Below, one piece after another: positions 26,112 to 34,404 of a stretch of DNA of 57,231 nucleotides. Both the position numbers and the translations under genes were made by a program. The stretch is taken from assembly GCA_910586225.1 (NCBI GenBank), contig CAJUIL010000027.1, forward strand, positions 1 through 57,231. The letters are read 5' to 3'. Within the stretch, counting starts at the first letter, position 1, and every line of letters begins with the position of its first letter. Origin of the DNA: an uncultured Eubacterium sp. GTDB lineage: Bacteria; Bacillota; Clostridia; Lachnospirales; Lachnospiraceae. A model generated the notes under the pieces. It did no database searches. It had not been told where the DNA came from and worked only from the letters and a program-made list of their open reading frames with translations.

Positions 26112-27245
26112 TTACAAGTCTTGTGCTGCTTGCGGCATATCCATAATGATTGCGCGTGCGATCGCTTCTTCAATAGGGACGGCAAATACACCGTCTGCAT
26201 ATTCTACGATCTGGCCAATTCCTTTTTGAATGACAAAACGTAGCGTTCCGTTTCTCACTTTTTTATCTGTATAGAGCTTTTTCACTAATTCCTCACGATC
26301 GATATAGGAAGGGATAGCTGTCGGCAGCTTTGCCTGTTCCAGCAGGCATATAACCGCATTCTGTTCCGCTTCGGTCATGTGGCCAAGTTGGTGTGAAAGC
26401 CTTACCTCTGCGGCAAGCCCGATAGACAGAGCTTCTCCATGAAGCAGCCGATAGCCGCTGACAGTTTCAATCGCACGCCCGACGGTATGACCGAGATTTA
26501 AAATTTCACGAAGCCCGTTTTCACGTTCATCCTGCATAACAACTGTATATTTGATACGACAGTTTTCCTGCGCAATGTGCTCGCATACAGCCGTATCAAA
26601 TGTCCATATGGCATCCATATGCTGTGTCAGGTAGTCAAAAAAATCTCGGTCCGCCAGACATGCATGCTTAATAGTTTCCGCCAGGCCGCTTGCAATCTGG
26701 CGCCGAGGAAGCGTCCGCCAGGCTGCGATGTCTATGTATACCTTTTTCGGCTGATAAAACAGACCGATCAGGTTGGTTGCAAGCGGCGTATCGACTGCCG
26801 TTTTGCCGCCCACGGAAGCATCTGCAGCAGCAAGCAGCGTCGTTGCATAATTAATAAAGGGAATGCCCCGTCCATAGGTTCCAGCTGTAAATCCAGCCAA
26901 GTCGGTCACAACTCCACCGCCGATAGCCAAAATACAGCAGTCTCTGCGGTAACCGCTGGCAAGCATAGCGTCTTCTACCGCTTCTTTTGTTTTTCGCGTT
27001 TTATTTTTTTCGCCCGCTTCAAACACAAACAGATCCGCCTGATAACCTGCCTGCTTCATTAGGTGAAGGATTTTTTCTGCATAAAGCTCTTTTACGATAC
27101 TGTCTGTGACAATGGCAAATTTACGGATGTCTCCAACTAAGCCGTTTTGGATATCTTTGACCAAGGATTTCTCTAATGCATAGCCTGTCTCGATCTCATA
27201 GCTGTCGTCTACGACTTTTTTTAATGATACATGAAAATTGTGCAT
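26112..27245 (-). CDS. aroB: 3-dehydroquinate synthase
   Basis: AroB converts DAHP to 3-dehydroquinate in the shikimate pathway, using NAD+ and a divalent metal. Visible features are the NAD-binding GGGVVTDLAGFTAGTYGRG near residue 105, TTLLAAADASVGGKTAVD near 135, and metal ligands in ASGLAETIKH, LNLGHTVGRAIE and HGEALSIGL. Length (377 aa) is normal. CAGGAGG lies before ATG. It is monocistronic here, with no other aro genes nearby, and the other shikimate enzymes must be elsewhere. Related sugar-phosphate cyclases (DOI or EEV synthases) were considered, but the motifs fit AroB best. Confidence 0.93.
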   Translation of the reverse strand: MHNFHVSLKKVVDDSYEIETGYALEKSLVKDIQNGLVGDIRKFAIVTDSIVKELYAEKILHLMKQAGYQADLFVFEAGEKNKTRKTKEAVEDAMLASGYRRDCCILAIGGGVVTDLAGFTAGTYGRGIPFINYATTLLAAADASVGGKTAVDTPLATNLIGLFYQPKKVYIDIAAWRTLPRRQIASGLAETIKHACLADRDFFDYLTQHMDAIWTFDTAVCEHIAQENCRIKYTVVMQDERENGLREILNLGHTVGRAIETVSGYRLLHGEALSIGLAAEVRLSHQLGHMTEAEQNAVICLLEQAKLPTAIPSYIDREELVKKLYTDKKVRNGTLRFVIQKGIGQIVEYADGVFAVPIEEAIARAIIMDMPQAAQDL

Positions 27246-28483
27246 AACTGCCTCCTGTGCATTGCGTTGTGCTGCCTGCGGCTTGTTTTTTGTTAATAGC
27301 GGAACAGGTAGTAAAAACAGTATATCACAAATTTAGGTGTTTGTGGAGATGGTGAAAGGAAAAATATGTAGGATGTTTTCATTAAATAAAGGGAATAAAG
27401 GAATAATGTAGAAAGCCAACGGCTTTCTTGGTATAAATATCGACGATAAAGTTCTTGTTGCGCATTTTGTAATGACACTTTTAGCATAAGCGCAACAAAA
27501 AGTGACTGTGTGCAACAAATTTCGATAGCGAAAAATATGCGCAAATAAAAATTTAATAAGAACAACTTAATATATAAATGTACTAGAACGGAAAAGCTTG
27601 TTGCGCAAGCTTCTACCCTGTGATAAGGAGGAACATACAGTAAAAGGAATTTACGAAGTGATATCGTTGTTTCTATTGTTACTCATTATTTGTGTCTGTA
27701 TTTTGGTTGGTGAGAAGAGTTTGACGGCTGTTTTTCGGAAAAACAACTGGAGCTGATTGTATCCGTATAGATAAAGGAAGGTGCAGATGCAGGCAGATAG
27801 AAGAAGTGGGAGTGTTTCAATCTGATAGATGTTAGATACAAGTGCCATATGTAAATTCGTTGAACAACAGCTCTGGGACAGGTGTATTCCGTAGGTTCTT
27901 TTTCTAAACACTGTGTTAAAGGAGGCACTTTATACTGCTTTTGGACATCGAATAGAAGAAAAAGAATCGTGCCGGATGAATAATTATTCACACAAACAAT
28001 CTTAATAAGATATAATAAAATGTGGTTTTTGAATAAAAAATAGAGAATTTCTTGGTTTGCGCAACTTAAATAATGAGATACCAGGTGCTGTTTCTCAGAA
28101 AAGCAATAGATTTACAGAAAGCAAACGATAAAAGTTACATTTTTAAAGAAAAAAGCTTACTAAATGTTAAATAATTTAAAAATTACAGTTATTTAATTAA
28201 GCAGACAGATTATTTTTCTTTCGTTACATATGGATAGTACTTATATTTTCTGACACAGTTTAAATTGCAGGATTTCTTGCAAATAGTATCTAAAGCAATC
28301 ATTTATTTATGGATCATAATAGAAAAATCCAATGAAAGGTTGCGCAATTAAAATTTCTTTCTTTTTGCGCAGGTTTTTATATAATATAAGTCATTTACTA
28401 TGGAAAATCCATCACATTATGTCTACTGCACAGAAATATTTAATAAAATGAGAAGACACAAAGAAATGTTGCTTTTTTTATCA
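27246..28483. repeat. Gene-free AT-rich region with a TTGCGCAA palindrome cluster
   Basis: No convincing protein gene occupies this 1.2 kb. TTGCGCAA, or one-mismatch forms, occur near 27456, 27488, 27537, 27601, 28058, 28340 and 28364, and the 8-mer is exact at 27601, 28058 and 28340. Two copies form an inverted pair (GTTGCGC at about 27456 and GCGCAAC at about 27490). Another lies in the palindrome AAGCTTGTTGCGCAAGCTT at about 27594-27612. A small hairpin AGAAAGCC-AAC-GGCTTTCT is at about 27410-27429. The function is unknown. Confidence 0.55.
27658..27756 (+). CDS. Possible 32-aa hydrophobic peptide
   Basis: A short open frame with GTG start encodes an N-terminal hydrophobic helix (ISLFLLLLIICVCILVG) followed by a charged tail (EKSLTAVFRKNNWS). 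AAAGGA lies 11 bases upstream, and a better AAGGAGG at 27625-27631 faces a non-standard GTA in the same frame. The shape resembles small membrane toxins of the TxpA/Fst type or KdpF-like peptides, but no antitoxin RNA or partner gene was identified. It may be chance. Confidence 0.25.
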   Translation: MISLFLLLLIICVCILVGEKSLTAVFRKNNWS

Positions 28484-28485
28484 CG

Positions 28486-28535
28486 AAAAAACGCAGGTTG
28501 TAAACTCTTTTCTCTGTCTGCAACCTGCGTTTTTT
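28486..28535. terminator. Intrinsic terminator of the PPK2 gene
   Basis: Arms AAAAAACGCAGGTTG and CAACCTGCGTTTTTT surround a 20-base loop. It is symmetric, so it can act on both strands. It lies 90 bases downstream of the PPK2 stop on the - strand. Confidence 0.85.
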
Positions 28536-28623
28536 ATAAATATTATGAAATTAATACAGCTATTTTGCTGTTGAATGAATCCAAGCTGTTTTTTCTGAAA
28601 AATGAATTATTTCATTCATTTTT

Positions 28624-30096
28624 CTATTTTAATGATTTTTCCAATGCATCTACAACAATCTGTAAAGCCTTGATCCGTGCATATTTTTTATCAACAGACT
28701 CTAAAATATACCATGGTGCATAGGTAGTGCTTGTTTTTTGGATCATTTCATTGACTGCTTCTTCATACTGATCCCATTTTTCACGGTTACGCCAGTCCTC
28801 ATCGGTAATCTTCCACTGTTTTTCCGGTGTATTTTGACGGTCTGTAAATCTCTGCAGCTGAGTTTCTTTGTCGATCTGAACCCAAAACTTGATGATAACT
28901 GCACCCCAGTCATGAAGCTCCTTTTCAAATTCGTTCATTTCATTATAGGCGCGCATCCAGTCATTTTCACTACAAAAGCCTTCTAATCGCTCTACCATAA
29001 CACGTCCGTACCAAGTGCGGTCAAAAATAGCGATATGCCCGTCTTTTGGCATCCGGTTCCAAAAACGCCATAAATAATGTCTTGCTTTTTCATGTGGTTC
29101 CGGACTCGCGATCGGATGAACCTCGTATCCCCTTGGATCCAATGCTTCAGTTAGCCTCTTGATATTGCCGCCCTTCCCTGCTGCATCCCAGCCTTCATAT
29201 GCAATTACTACTGGAACTTTTTTGCGGTACAGACGGTTGTGCAGTTCGCCAAGGCGGTGTTGCAGTTGCTTTAGCTGCAGCTTATAAGAATCTGGATCAA
29301 TAGTAGCTGTATCCAGCGGGATATCGGACAGTTTTGGCATTGGTACAAGTGGAAAAACATTTTGCAGAAGTGGAACTGAAAGTGCGTGGTTGTTTAATGC
29401 GATTTCAATCCCCTGTGTCAGTGTTTCTAACAGCTGAAGTTCTGTCCACTTTCTAGTTTGTGCATCAATAATATACCACGGAGCTGAAGGCATATTTGTA
29501 TCTTCCAAATAACTGTCATATACATCCAGACATTTATCGTAATGTGCATTTTGCCACTTATCTTTTTTAGCAACCCGCCATTTGGCGTCTTTATTCTTCT
29601 GAAGATTGTCAATGCGCTTCTTCTGCTCTTTTCTTGAAATATGTAAGAAAAACTTCATCACCAGATAACCATTATCTGTCAGCTGACGTTCAAAACGTTT
29701 GATACTGTCAATCCTGTTTTTATATTCTTCCTCTCCCAGATTCTGATGCAGTTTTGCTTCGACAATTTCATCCATCCATCCGGAATCCAAAAACTGAAAT
29801 TTTCCAGCTTCCGGAATTTTTACGAAATGACGATAAAGGAACGGTTTTCTGGATTCTTCCAAGGTAGGTTCTTCCATAGATGCAACCTTGAAAAAACGTG
29901 GGTCGATCCCTTTGATGATCTTTCCGATAGACGATCCTTTTCCAGATGTCCCCCACCCTTCTACTAACACGAGTACCGGAAGTTTCATTTCCTTCAACTG
30001 CATTTGCTGTCTGCCAAGTTTTTCTCTGGCTGTTTGAAGTCTGGCTGTTAGTACTTCATCTGATGGTCTTTCTGCACCATTCCATTGCTTTAACAT
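28624..30096 (-). CDS. Two-domain polyphosphate kinase 2 (polyphosphate:AMP phosphotransferase type)
   Basis: The protein is a tandem of two PPK2 domains. The C-terminal domain (about residues 255-490) has a full Walker A, EGWDAAGKGGNI, and the lid/arginine block FDRTWYGRVMVERLEGF. The N-terminal domain (about 1-245) has EGWGTSGKGSSI and DSGWMDEIVEAK, in which the FDRSWY-type motif is degenerate. In the known two-domain enzyme, the C-terminal domain phosphorylates AMP with polyphosphate and the N-terminal one is largely inactive. The start is set to the ATG at 30096, 7 bases after GAGAGGGA; the GTG two codons earlier is too close. It is monocistronic. No ppk1 or exopolyphosphatase gene is nearby. 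Confidence 0.9.
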   Translation of the reverse strand: MLKQWNGAERPSDEVLTARLQTAREKLGRQQMQLKEMKLPVLVLVEGWGTSGKGSSIGKIIKGIDPRFFKVASMEEPTLEESRKPFLYRHFVKIPEAGKFQFLDSGWMDEIVEAKLHQNLGEEEYKNRIDSIKRFERQLTDNGYLVMKFFLHISRKEQKKRIDNLQKNKDAKWRVAKKDKWQNAHYDKCLDVYDSYLEDTNMPSAPWYIIDAQTRKWTELQLLETLTQGIEIALNNHALSVPLLQNVFPLVPMPKLSDIPLDTATIDPDSYKLQLKQLQHRLGELHNRLYRKKVPVVIAYEGWDAAGKGGNIKRLTEALDPRGYEVHPIASPEPHEKARHYLWRFWNRMPKDGHIAIFDRTWYGRVMVERLEGFCSENDWMRAYNEMNEFEKELHDWGAVIIKFWVQIDKETQLQRFTDRQNTPEKQWKITDEDWRNREKWDQYEEAVNEMIQKTSTTYAPWYILESVDKKYARIKALQIVVDALEKSLK

Positions 30097-30245
30097 AAGC
30101 ACTTCCCTCTCTTTCTTGATTGGTTGTTTTTGTATAAAATTTATAATATAAATGTATCAAAAAATTTACTTAACGTCAATGCTGACAAATTACTTCTCGA
30201 AAATTCATTGATCACAGATAAAGAAATCATATAAAAAGACTGCAA

Positions 30246-30283
30246 AAATACAGCTGGCTTGAAGTACTCAAACCAGCTGTATT
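30246..30283 (-). terminator. Intrinsic terminator of the 61-aa protein gene
   Basis: The stem AATACAGCTGG / CCAGCTGTATT is followed on the minus strand by TTTTG. It starts right after the stop codon of the small gene. Confidence 0.8.
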
Positions 30284-30286
30284 CAT

Positions 30287-30472
30287 TTAAAACCAGCTTC
30301 CACTCAGATGTGAAATGATCCGGTTCATTTCTGCTTTATTTTTCGCATCTCGGCATTCATTTAAAACTTGTTCTTTTTCTGCTTCAGTTAATTTATTATA
30401 TGCGTCCAGAGCATCCCGGCGCATTGCCACACCCATAGCAAATCCAATGGGTAACTGATCATTAATATCCAT
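30287..30472 (-). CDS. Small soluble protein, 61 aa, function unknown
   Basis: The protein begins MDINDQLPIGFAMGVAMR and continues with an amphipathic helical region (DALDAYNKLTEAEKEQVLNE). It ends HLSGSWF. This small-protein type is widespread in Clostridia and has no known function. The start is set to the ATG at 30472, preceded by AAAGGAGC; the eight-residue extension to 30496 overlaps that site. It is followed by its own terminator, so it is a genuine independent unit. Confidence 0.72.
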   Translation of the reverse strand: MDINDQLPIGFAMGVAMRRDALDAYNKLTEAEKEQVLNECRDAKNKAEMNRIISHLSGSWF

Positions 30473-30596
30473 AATACTGAGCTCCTTTCTCATCATGTAA
30501 CAGCTCAGACGAGCCGTAAGGTTACCTTGCGGAGTCAGTATTTGTAGATTTTTTGATTTTATGTGAAAATGATGTCGTAAATAATTGGAAGCCTGG

Positions 30597-32141
30597 TTAT
30601 TTTTTGCTTGGACGACCGATCAATCGGATGCTTTCGCTTGCATAATACATACGTTCGGTAACCGTATTACTTGTACTGCTTGCTTCAATTACGGTTCCGT
30701 AATAACCAATAAGTGGATCATAAGCATAACCAGCAAATATGGCAGTATGATCGATATCGAGATAGCGACCGTTATTTCCATTAAAAGAATAATAAATCGT
30801 GTCTCCTGGAACTAGTTTGCAGCTTAAAATCTCTACAGCTTGTGTTGCAAGCTGATGACCAGTAAGCATACACCAGCGTCCTTCGTCGGCTGCAGTCGGT
30901 GCCCAAGTTGGGTGTGTATACCCGAAGCGAATGCCATAAGGTCGGTAACAGCGATATACTAGAGAACTACAATCGTAGTAATTTTTGGACATACGCAGCT
31001 GTTGACTATAACGTATATTTTTCTTTTTGGATATGGAACGAGCGTCGTTTACTACACGGTATGCAGTTTTGCTGCTTACAGAAACAATACATATAACCTT
31101 TCTGCCATTTACCTTTGCAGTAATTTTGGTTGTTCCAATTCCCTTTATCGTAACAAGCCCTGTTTTGGATACGCTAGCCACATGGTTATTGCCAGATACC
31201 CAGGTTATATTATGATTTCCAGCTCCTTTCAGCTTTAGGTTTTTCATCGGGCTTCCCATGTAGGTATTGATCACGTATCGATTTAAAGTGTAATGATGAA
31301 CGTTTATGCGAATTGAAAGCGGTACACCATAAATATTCATACGGACGTTGGTAATTCCTTTTGCAATGGGCTTGATATGTACATAGCCGTCACTGAACCA
31401 GGCATCTGCAACCTTTGGATTTCCTACTTTGATCGTACATTGCTTACCGTAGGTCATTGCATCCCGAATACTTTCATCTGTCCAGATATTTCCGCTGCCA
31501 TAATATACCGCATCCAGATCAATACCCTGCACAGCAATATCCATGGCCGGATTTTCATCATTTAAATAAATATCCACAGCCTCTTCTGAAAGAGACAGGT
31601 CAGAAATCACGATCTGACACGTCAGAGTTACTTGGTTTCCATCTCTTCCAAGAGCGGTAACAATTAAGCGTGTATGTCCGGATGCCTGCGGCGTGATTGT
31701 TACTGACTGTGCGGTTTCATTTGATAAAGTAGCAATAGGCGGCTCCTCTGCAGACAGCGCATAAGATGCCTGAACAGCATTCGCAACAGAAAGCTCGTAA
31801 GGATCACCACTTGCGATCAAATATAAATTTTCAGTGTTGAGCGCAAGCGCACCGCCAGAAACGGTTGTATTCTCTGTAGCAGCTGGTTCTGCGGAAGGAG
31901 GAAAAGTTTCTGTTTCATCATGTTCACTGAAATCCGGATCGTTCAGAGCCATAGCAGGATCCGGAAGGGTGCTCGTCATAGCATTCGCATTTTCTAAACG
32001 AGTATTTTTCAAGTCACCCTTATGTGTCTGTACTGCAGCTTCAGTATGGACTTCATAAATCGTCTGACTAAAGGCCAGACTGATCGTTATTGCGAAAAAC
32101 AACAATAGGCAGATTTCTTTTCTGACTTTTTCTATGAGCAT
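30597..32141 (-). CDS. Secreted NlpC/P60 hydrolase with Ig-like (BIG2) domain
   Basis: An extracellular cell-wall hydrolase candidate. The N-terminus is a signal peptide (about residues 10-28, LLLFFAITISLAFS). A low-complexity region (about 45-90) follows. Ig-like BIG2 modules lie at about 95-350, with the typical ending VSKTGLVTIKGIGTTKITAKVNG. The C-terminal NlpC/P60 domain carries the catalytic cysteine in YYDCSSLVYRCYRPYG near residue 395 and the histidine in LDIDHTAIFAGY near 470. The family cuts gamma-D-glutamyl-diamino-acid bonds in peptidoglycan. It lies 88 bases after nrdD on the same strand; a functional link is not implied. Confidence 0.88.
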   Translation of the reverse strand: MLIEKVRKEICLLLFFAITISLAFSQTIYEVHTEAAVQTHKGDLKNTRLENANAMTSTLPDPAMALNDPDFSEHDETETFPPSAEPAATENTTVSGGALALNTENLYLIASGDPYELSVANAVQASYALSAEEPPIATLSNETAQSVTITPQASGHTRLIVTALGRDGNQVTLTCQIVISDLSLSEEAVDIYLNDENPAMDIAVQGIDLDAVYYGSGNIWTDESIRDAMTYGKQCTIKVGNPKVADAWFSDGYVHIKPIAKGITNVRMNIYGVPLSIRINVHHYTLNRYVINTYMGSPMKNLKLKGAGNHNITWVSGNNHVASVSKTGLVTIKGIGTTKITAKVNGRKVICIVSVSSKTAYRVVNDARSISKKKNIRYSQQLRMSKNYYDCSSLVYRCYRPYGIRFGYTHPTWAPTAADEGRWCMLTGHQLATQAVEILSCKLVPGDTIYYSFNGNNGRYLDIDHTAIFAGYAYDPLIGYYGTVIEASSTSNTVTERMYYASESIRLIGRPSKK

Positions 32142-32229
32142 GGTTTCTTTTTCCTCTTTCTATTTGGTCTTAGCTTCTACAAGAGGCTTAGTCTGTGGGT
32201 ATCCCATGACTGCCGCTTGTTCATGATCT

Positions 32230-34356
32230 TTATAAATGAACGACTCTGGAACGTATTTCCTTTGTTTTTCCGACATTCCAGAAATTTTCGCCAAGATATC
32301 CGCACGTCCTGCGAACAACATTCATTTTTGCGTGATCTTTATTTCCGCACTGTGGGCATTCCCACTCAAACGAATCGTTGATCGTAATTTCACCATCGTA
32401 TCCGCAGCACTGACAATAATCGGATTTTGTATTAAATTCTGCATACTGGATATTGTCATAAATATATTGGATGGCAGCTTCCAGCGCTTCTAGATTTTGT
32501 CGCATATTAGGTATTTCCACAAGAGAAATAGCTCCTCCTGAAGACAGATTTTGAAATCCGCTTTCAAAGGTAAGCTTTGCAAAGGCATCAATTTTTTCCC
32601 GGACATCTACATGATAAGAATTTGTATAATAGCCTTTATCCGTTATATCCTTCACATCGCCAAACCGTTTACGGTCAATTCTTGCAAAACGGTAGCACAA
32701 GCTTTCCGCAGGAGTTCCATACAAAGCAAAGCCCAGATTGGTATCCGCTTTCCATTGGTCGACGGCTTTCCGCAGATGTTTCATCAACAGACAAGCAAAT
32801 TCACGGCCTTTCGGCGTTGTATGGCTGCAGCCGCGCATTAGAACGGTCGTTTCGTATACGCCGATATAACCAAGCGATAATGTAGAATAGCCATTTTTTA
32901 AAAGCTCGTCAATCGTCTCACCTTTCTGAAGTCTGGCAATCGCACCATACTGCCAATGTATCGGACTTGTGTCAGACCGAACGCCGAGCAGCGCTTGATG
33001 CCTACACATTAATGCGTCATAGCAAAGCTGCAGGCGTTCGTCTAAAAGCTTCCAGAAAGATTCTTCCTCTCCTTTAGCGATCAGTGCGATCTGAGGCAAA
33101 TTCAGGCTGACAACGCCTTGGTTAAATCTGCCTTCGAATTTATAAGCTCCATTTTTATCCTTCCATGGGGAAAGAAAACTGCGGCAGCCCATACAGCTAA
33201 ATACATTTCCCTCATAATTTTCTCTCATTTTTTTTGCTGAGATATAATCCGGATACATCCGTTTTGCAGAGCATTTTGCGGCAAGCTTTGTCAAATAATC
33301 ATATTTTCCACCCTTGAGACAGTTATGCTCATCCAGTACATATACAAGCTTTGGAAATGCAGGTGTAACATAAACGCCCTTTTCATTTTTGATCCCTTGG
33401 TAGCGCTGCCGGAATACTTCTTCTATAATAAGTGCATTTTCTTCAATATAAGGATCGTTTTCGTCAATATGCAAAAATAGGGTTACAAACGGTGACTGTC
33501 CGTTTGTCGTCATTAACGTATTGATCTGATACTGCATCGTCTGTACGCCTGCTTCCAACTCTTCCTTTGTCCACACAGCCACGATCTTTTCCAGCTGTTT
33601 TTCTGAAAAGCTGTCGTCCAGCTGTTCCTTTGCCTTGCGCCGGAATTTTTCCCGGCTATAGCGCAGATATTTTCCCAGATGAATCAGATCCACAGACTGG
33701 CCGCCATACTGATTCGAAGCAACAGAAGCAATGATCTGCGTTGTCACTGTACAGGCAACACGAAAGCTTTTCGGCGTTTCGATCAGCTTTCCGTTAATGA
33801 CCGTACCATGATCCAGCATATCACCAATATCGATCAAACAACAGTTAAAAATGGGCTGTAAAAAATAGTCCGCATCATGAAAATGGATCGCACCACTTTC
33901 ATGCGCTTCTACAATTCGATCCGGCAACAGCACCCGTTTGGTCAGATCTCTGGACACTTCTCCTGCGATATAGTCTCGCTGCGTGGATGCCAGAAGCGTA
34001 TTTTTATTAGAATTTTCTTCAGCCAGTTCTTTATTATCATTGCGTATTAACGACAAAATAGATTCATCCGTTGTATTTGCTTTGCGCATCAGCGCGTGCT
34101 TATACCGATAAATAATATATTTTTTTGCCAGCTCGTACTTTTGCTCCTGCACAAGACTGTGTTCAATCAAATCTTGGATCTCTTCTACCTGAATCTGGCT
34201 GCGGGTCATTTCTGAAATCAGGCGTTCGATATCCTTCATTTTCTGGTCTGTGATCTGATCCTGCAGATGAACCTCATCATTTGCTTTTTTCATTGCTAAA
34301 ATGATTTTGGTACCATCATAGTCTACGATTCTTCCATCCCGTTTGATTACTTTCAC
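32230..34356 (-). CDS. nrdD: Anaerobic ribonucleoside-triphosphate reductase (class III)
   Basis: NrdD makes deoxyribonucleotides under anaerobic conditions through a glycyl radical. An ATP-cone regulatory domain occupies residues 1-90 (VIKRDGRIVDYDGTKI). The catalytic core follows with cysteine-bearing FNCCLIDIGD and CMGCRSF segments. The C-terminal zinc site has two CxxC pairs (CQCCGYDG and CPQCGN), and the glycyl radical motif is RRTCGYLG. The start is moved to GTG at 34356, 6 bases after GGAGG; an upstream TTG lacks a site. No nrdG activase gene lies beside it, which is unusual, so activation must come from elsewhere. It is 48 bases downstream of the NAPRTase gene. Confidence 0.95.
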   Translation of the reverse strand: MKVIKRDGRIVDYDGTKIILAMKKANDEVHLQDQITDQKMKDIERLISEMTRSQIQVEEIQDLIEHSLVQEQKYELAKKYIIYRYKHALMRKANTTDESILSLIRNDNKELAEENSNKNTLLASTQRDYIAGEVSRDLTKRVLLPDRIVEAHESGAIHFHDADYFLQPIFNCCLIDIGDMLDHGTVINGKLIETPKSFRVACTVTTQIIASVASNQYGGQSVDLIHLGKYLRYSREKFRRKAKEQLDDSFSEKQLEKIVAVWTKEELEAGVQTMQYQINTLMTTNGQSPFVTLFLHIDENDPYIEENALIIEEVFRQRYQGIKNEKGVYVTPAFPKLVYVLDEHNCLKGGKYDYLTKLAAKCSAKRMYPDYISAKKMRENYEGNVFSCMGCRSFLSPWKDKNGAYKFEGRFNQGVVSLNLPQIALIAKGEEESFWKLLDERLQLCYDALMCRHQALLGVRSDTSPIHWQYGAIARLQKGETIDELLKNGYSTLSLGYIGVYETTVLMRGCSHTTPKGREFACLLMKHLRKAVDQWKADTNLGFALYGTPAESLCYRFARIDRKRFGDVKDITDKGYYTNSYHVDVREKIDAFAKLTFESGFQNLSSGGAISLVEIPNMRQNLEALEAAIQYIYDNIQYAEFNTKSDYCQCCGYDGEITINDSFEWECPQCGNKDHAKMNVVRRTCGYLGENFWNVGKTKEIRSRVVHL

Positions 34357-34404
34357 TCTTTTATCCTCCGTGTTCAGGTGCAATTTTCCAGGCTATCGCC
34401 TGTG

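Noticed and set aside
26112..27245. Sugar-phosphate cyclase other than AroB
   Set aside because: Length and the NAD and metal motifs fit 3-dehydroquinate synthase, and no aminocyclitol pathway genes are nearby.
27293..27991. Three - strand frames of 86-101 codons upstream of aroB
   Set aside because: Biased composition, no ribosome binding sites, and overlap with the palindrome cluster; not supported as genes.
28400..28723. 107-codon + strand frame
   Set aside because: It reads through a strong terminator hairpin and then antisense to the PPK2 gene; no Shine-Dalgarno.
32142..32229. Protein-like reading after the nrdD stop (YKDHEQAAVMGYPQTK) considered as an nrdD frameshift or small gene
   Set aside because: nrdD already ends normally a few residues after its glycyl radical motif, and the reading is too short with no clear start site.
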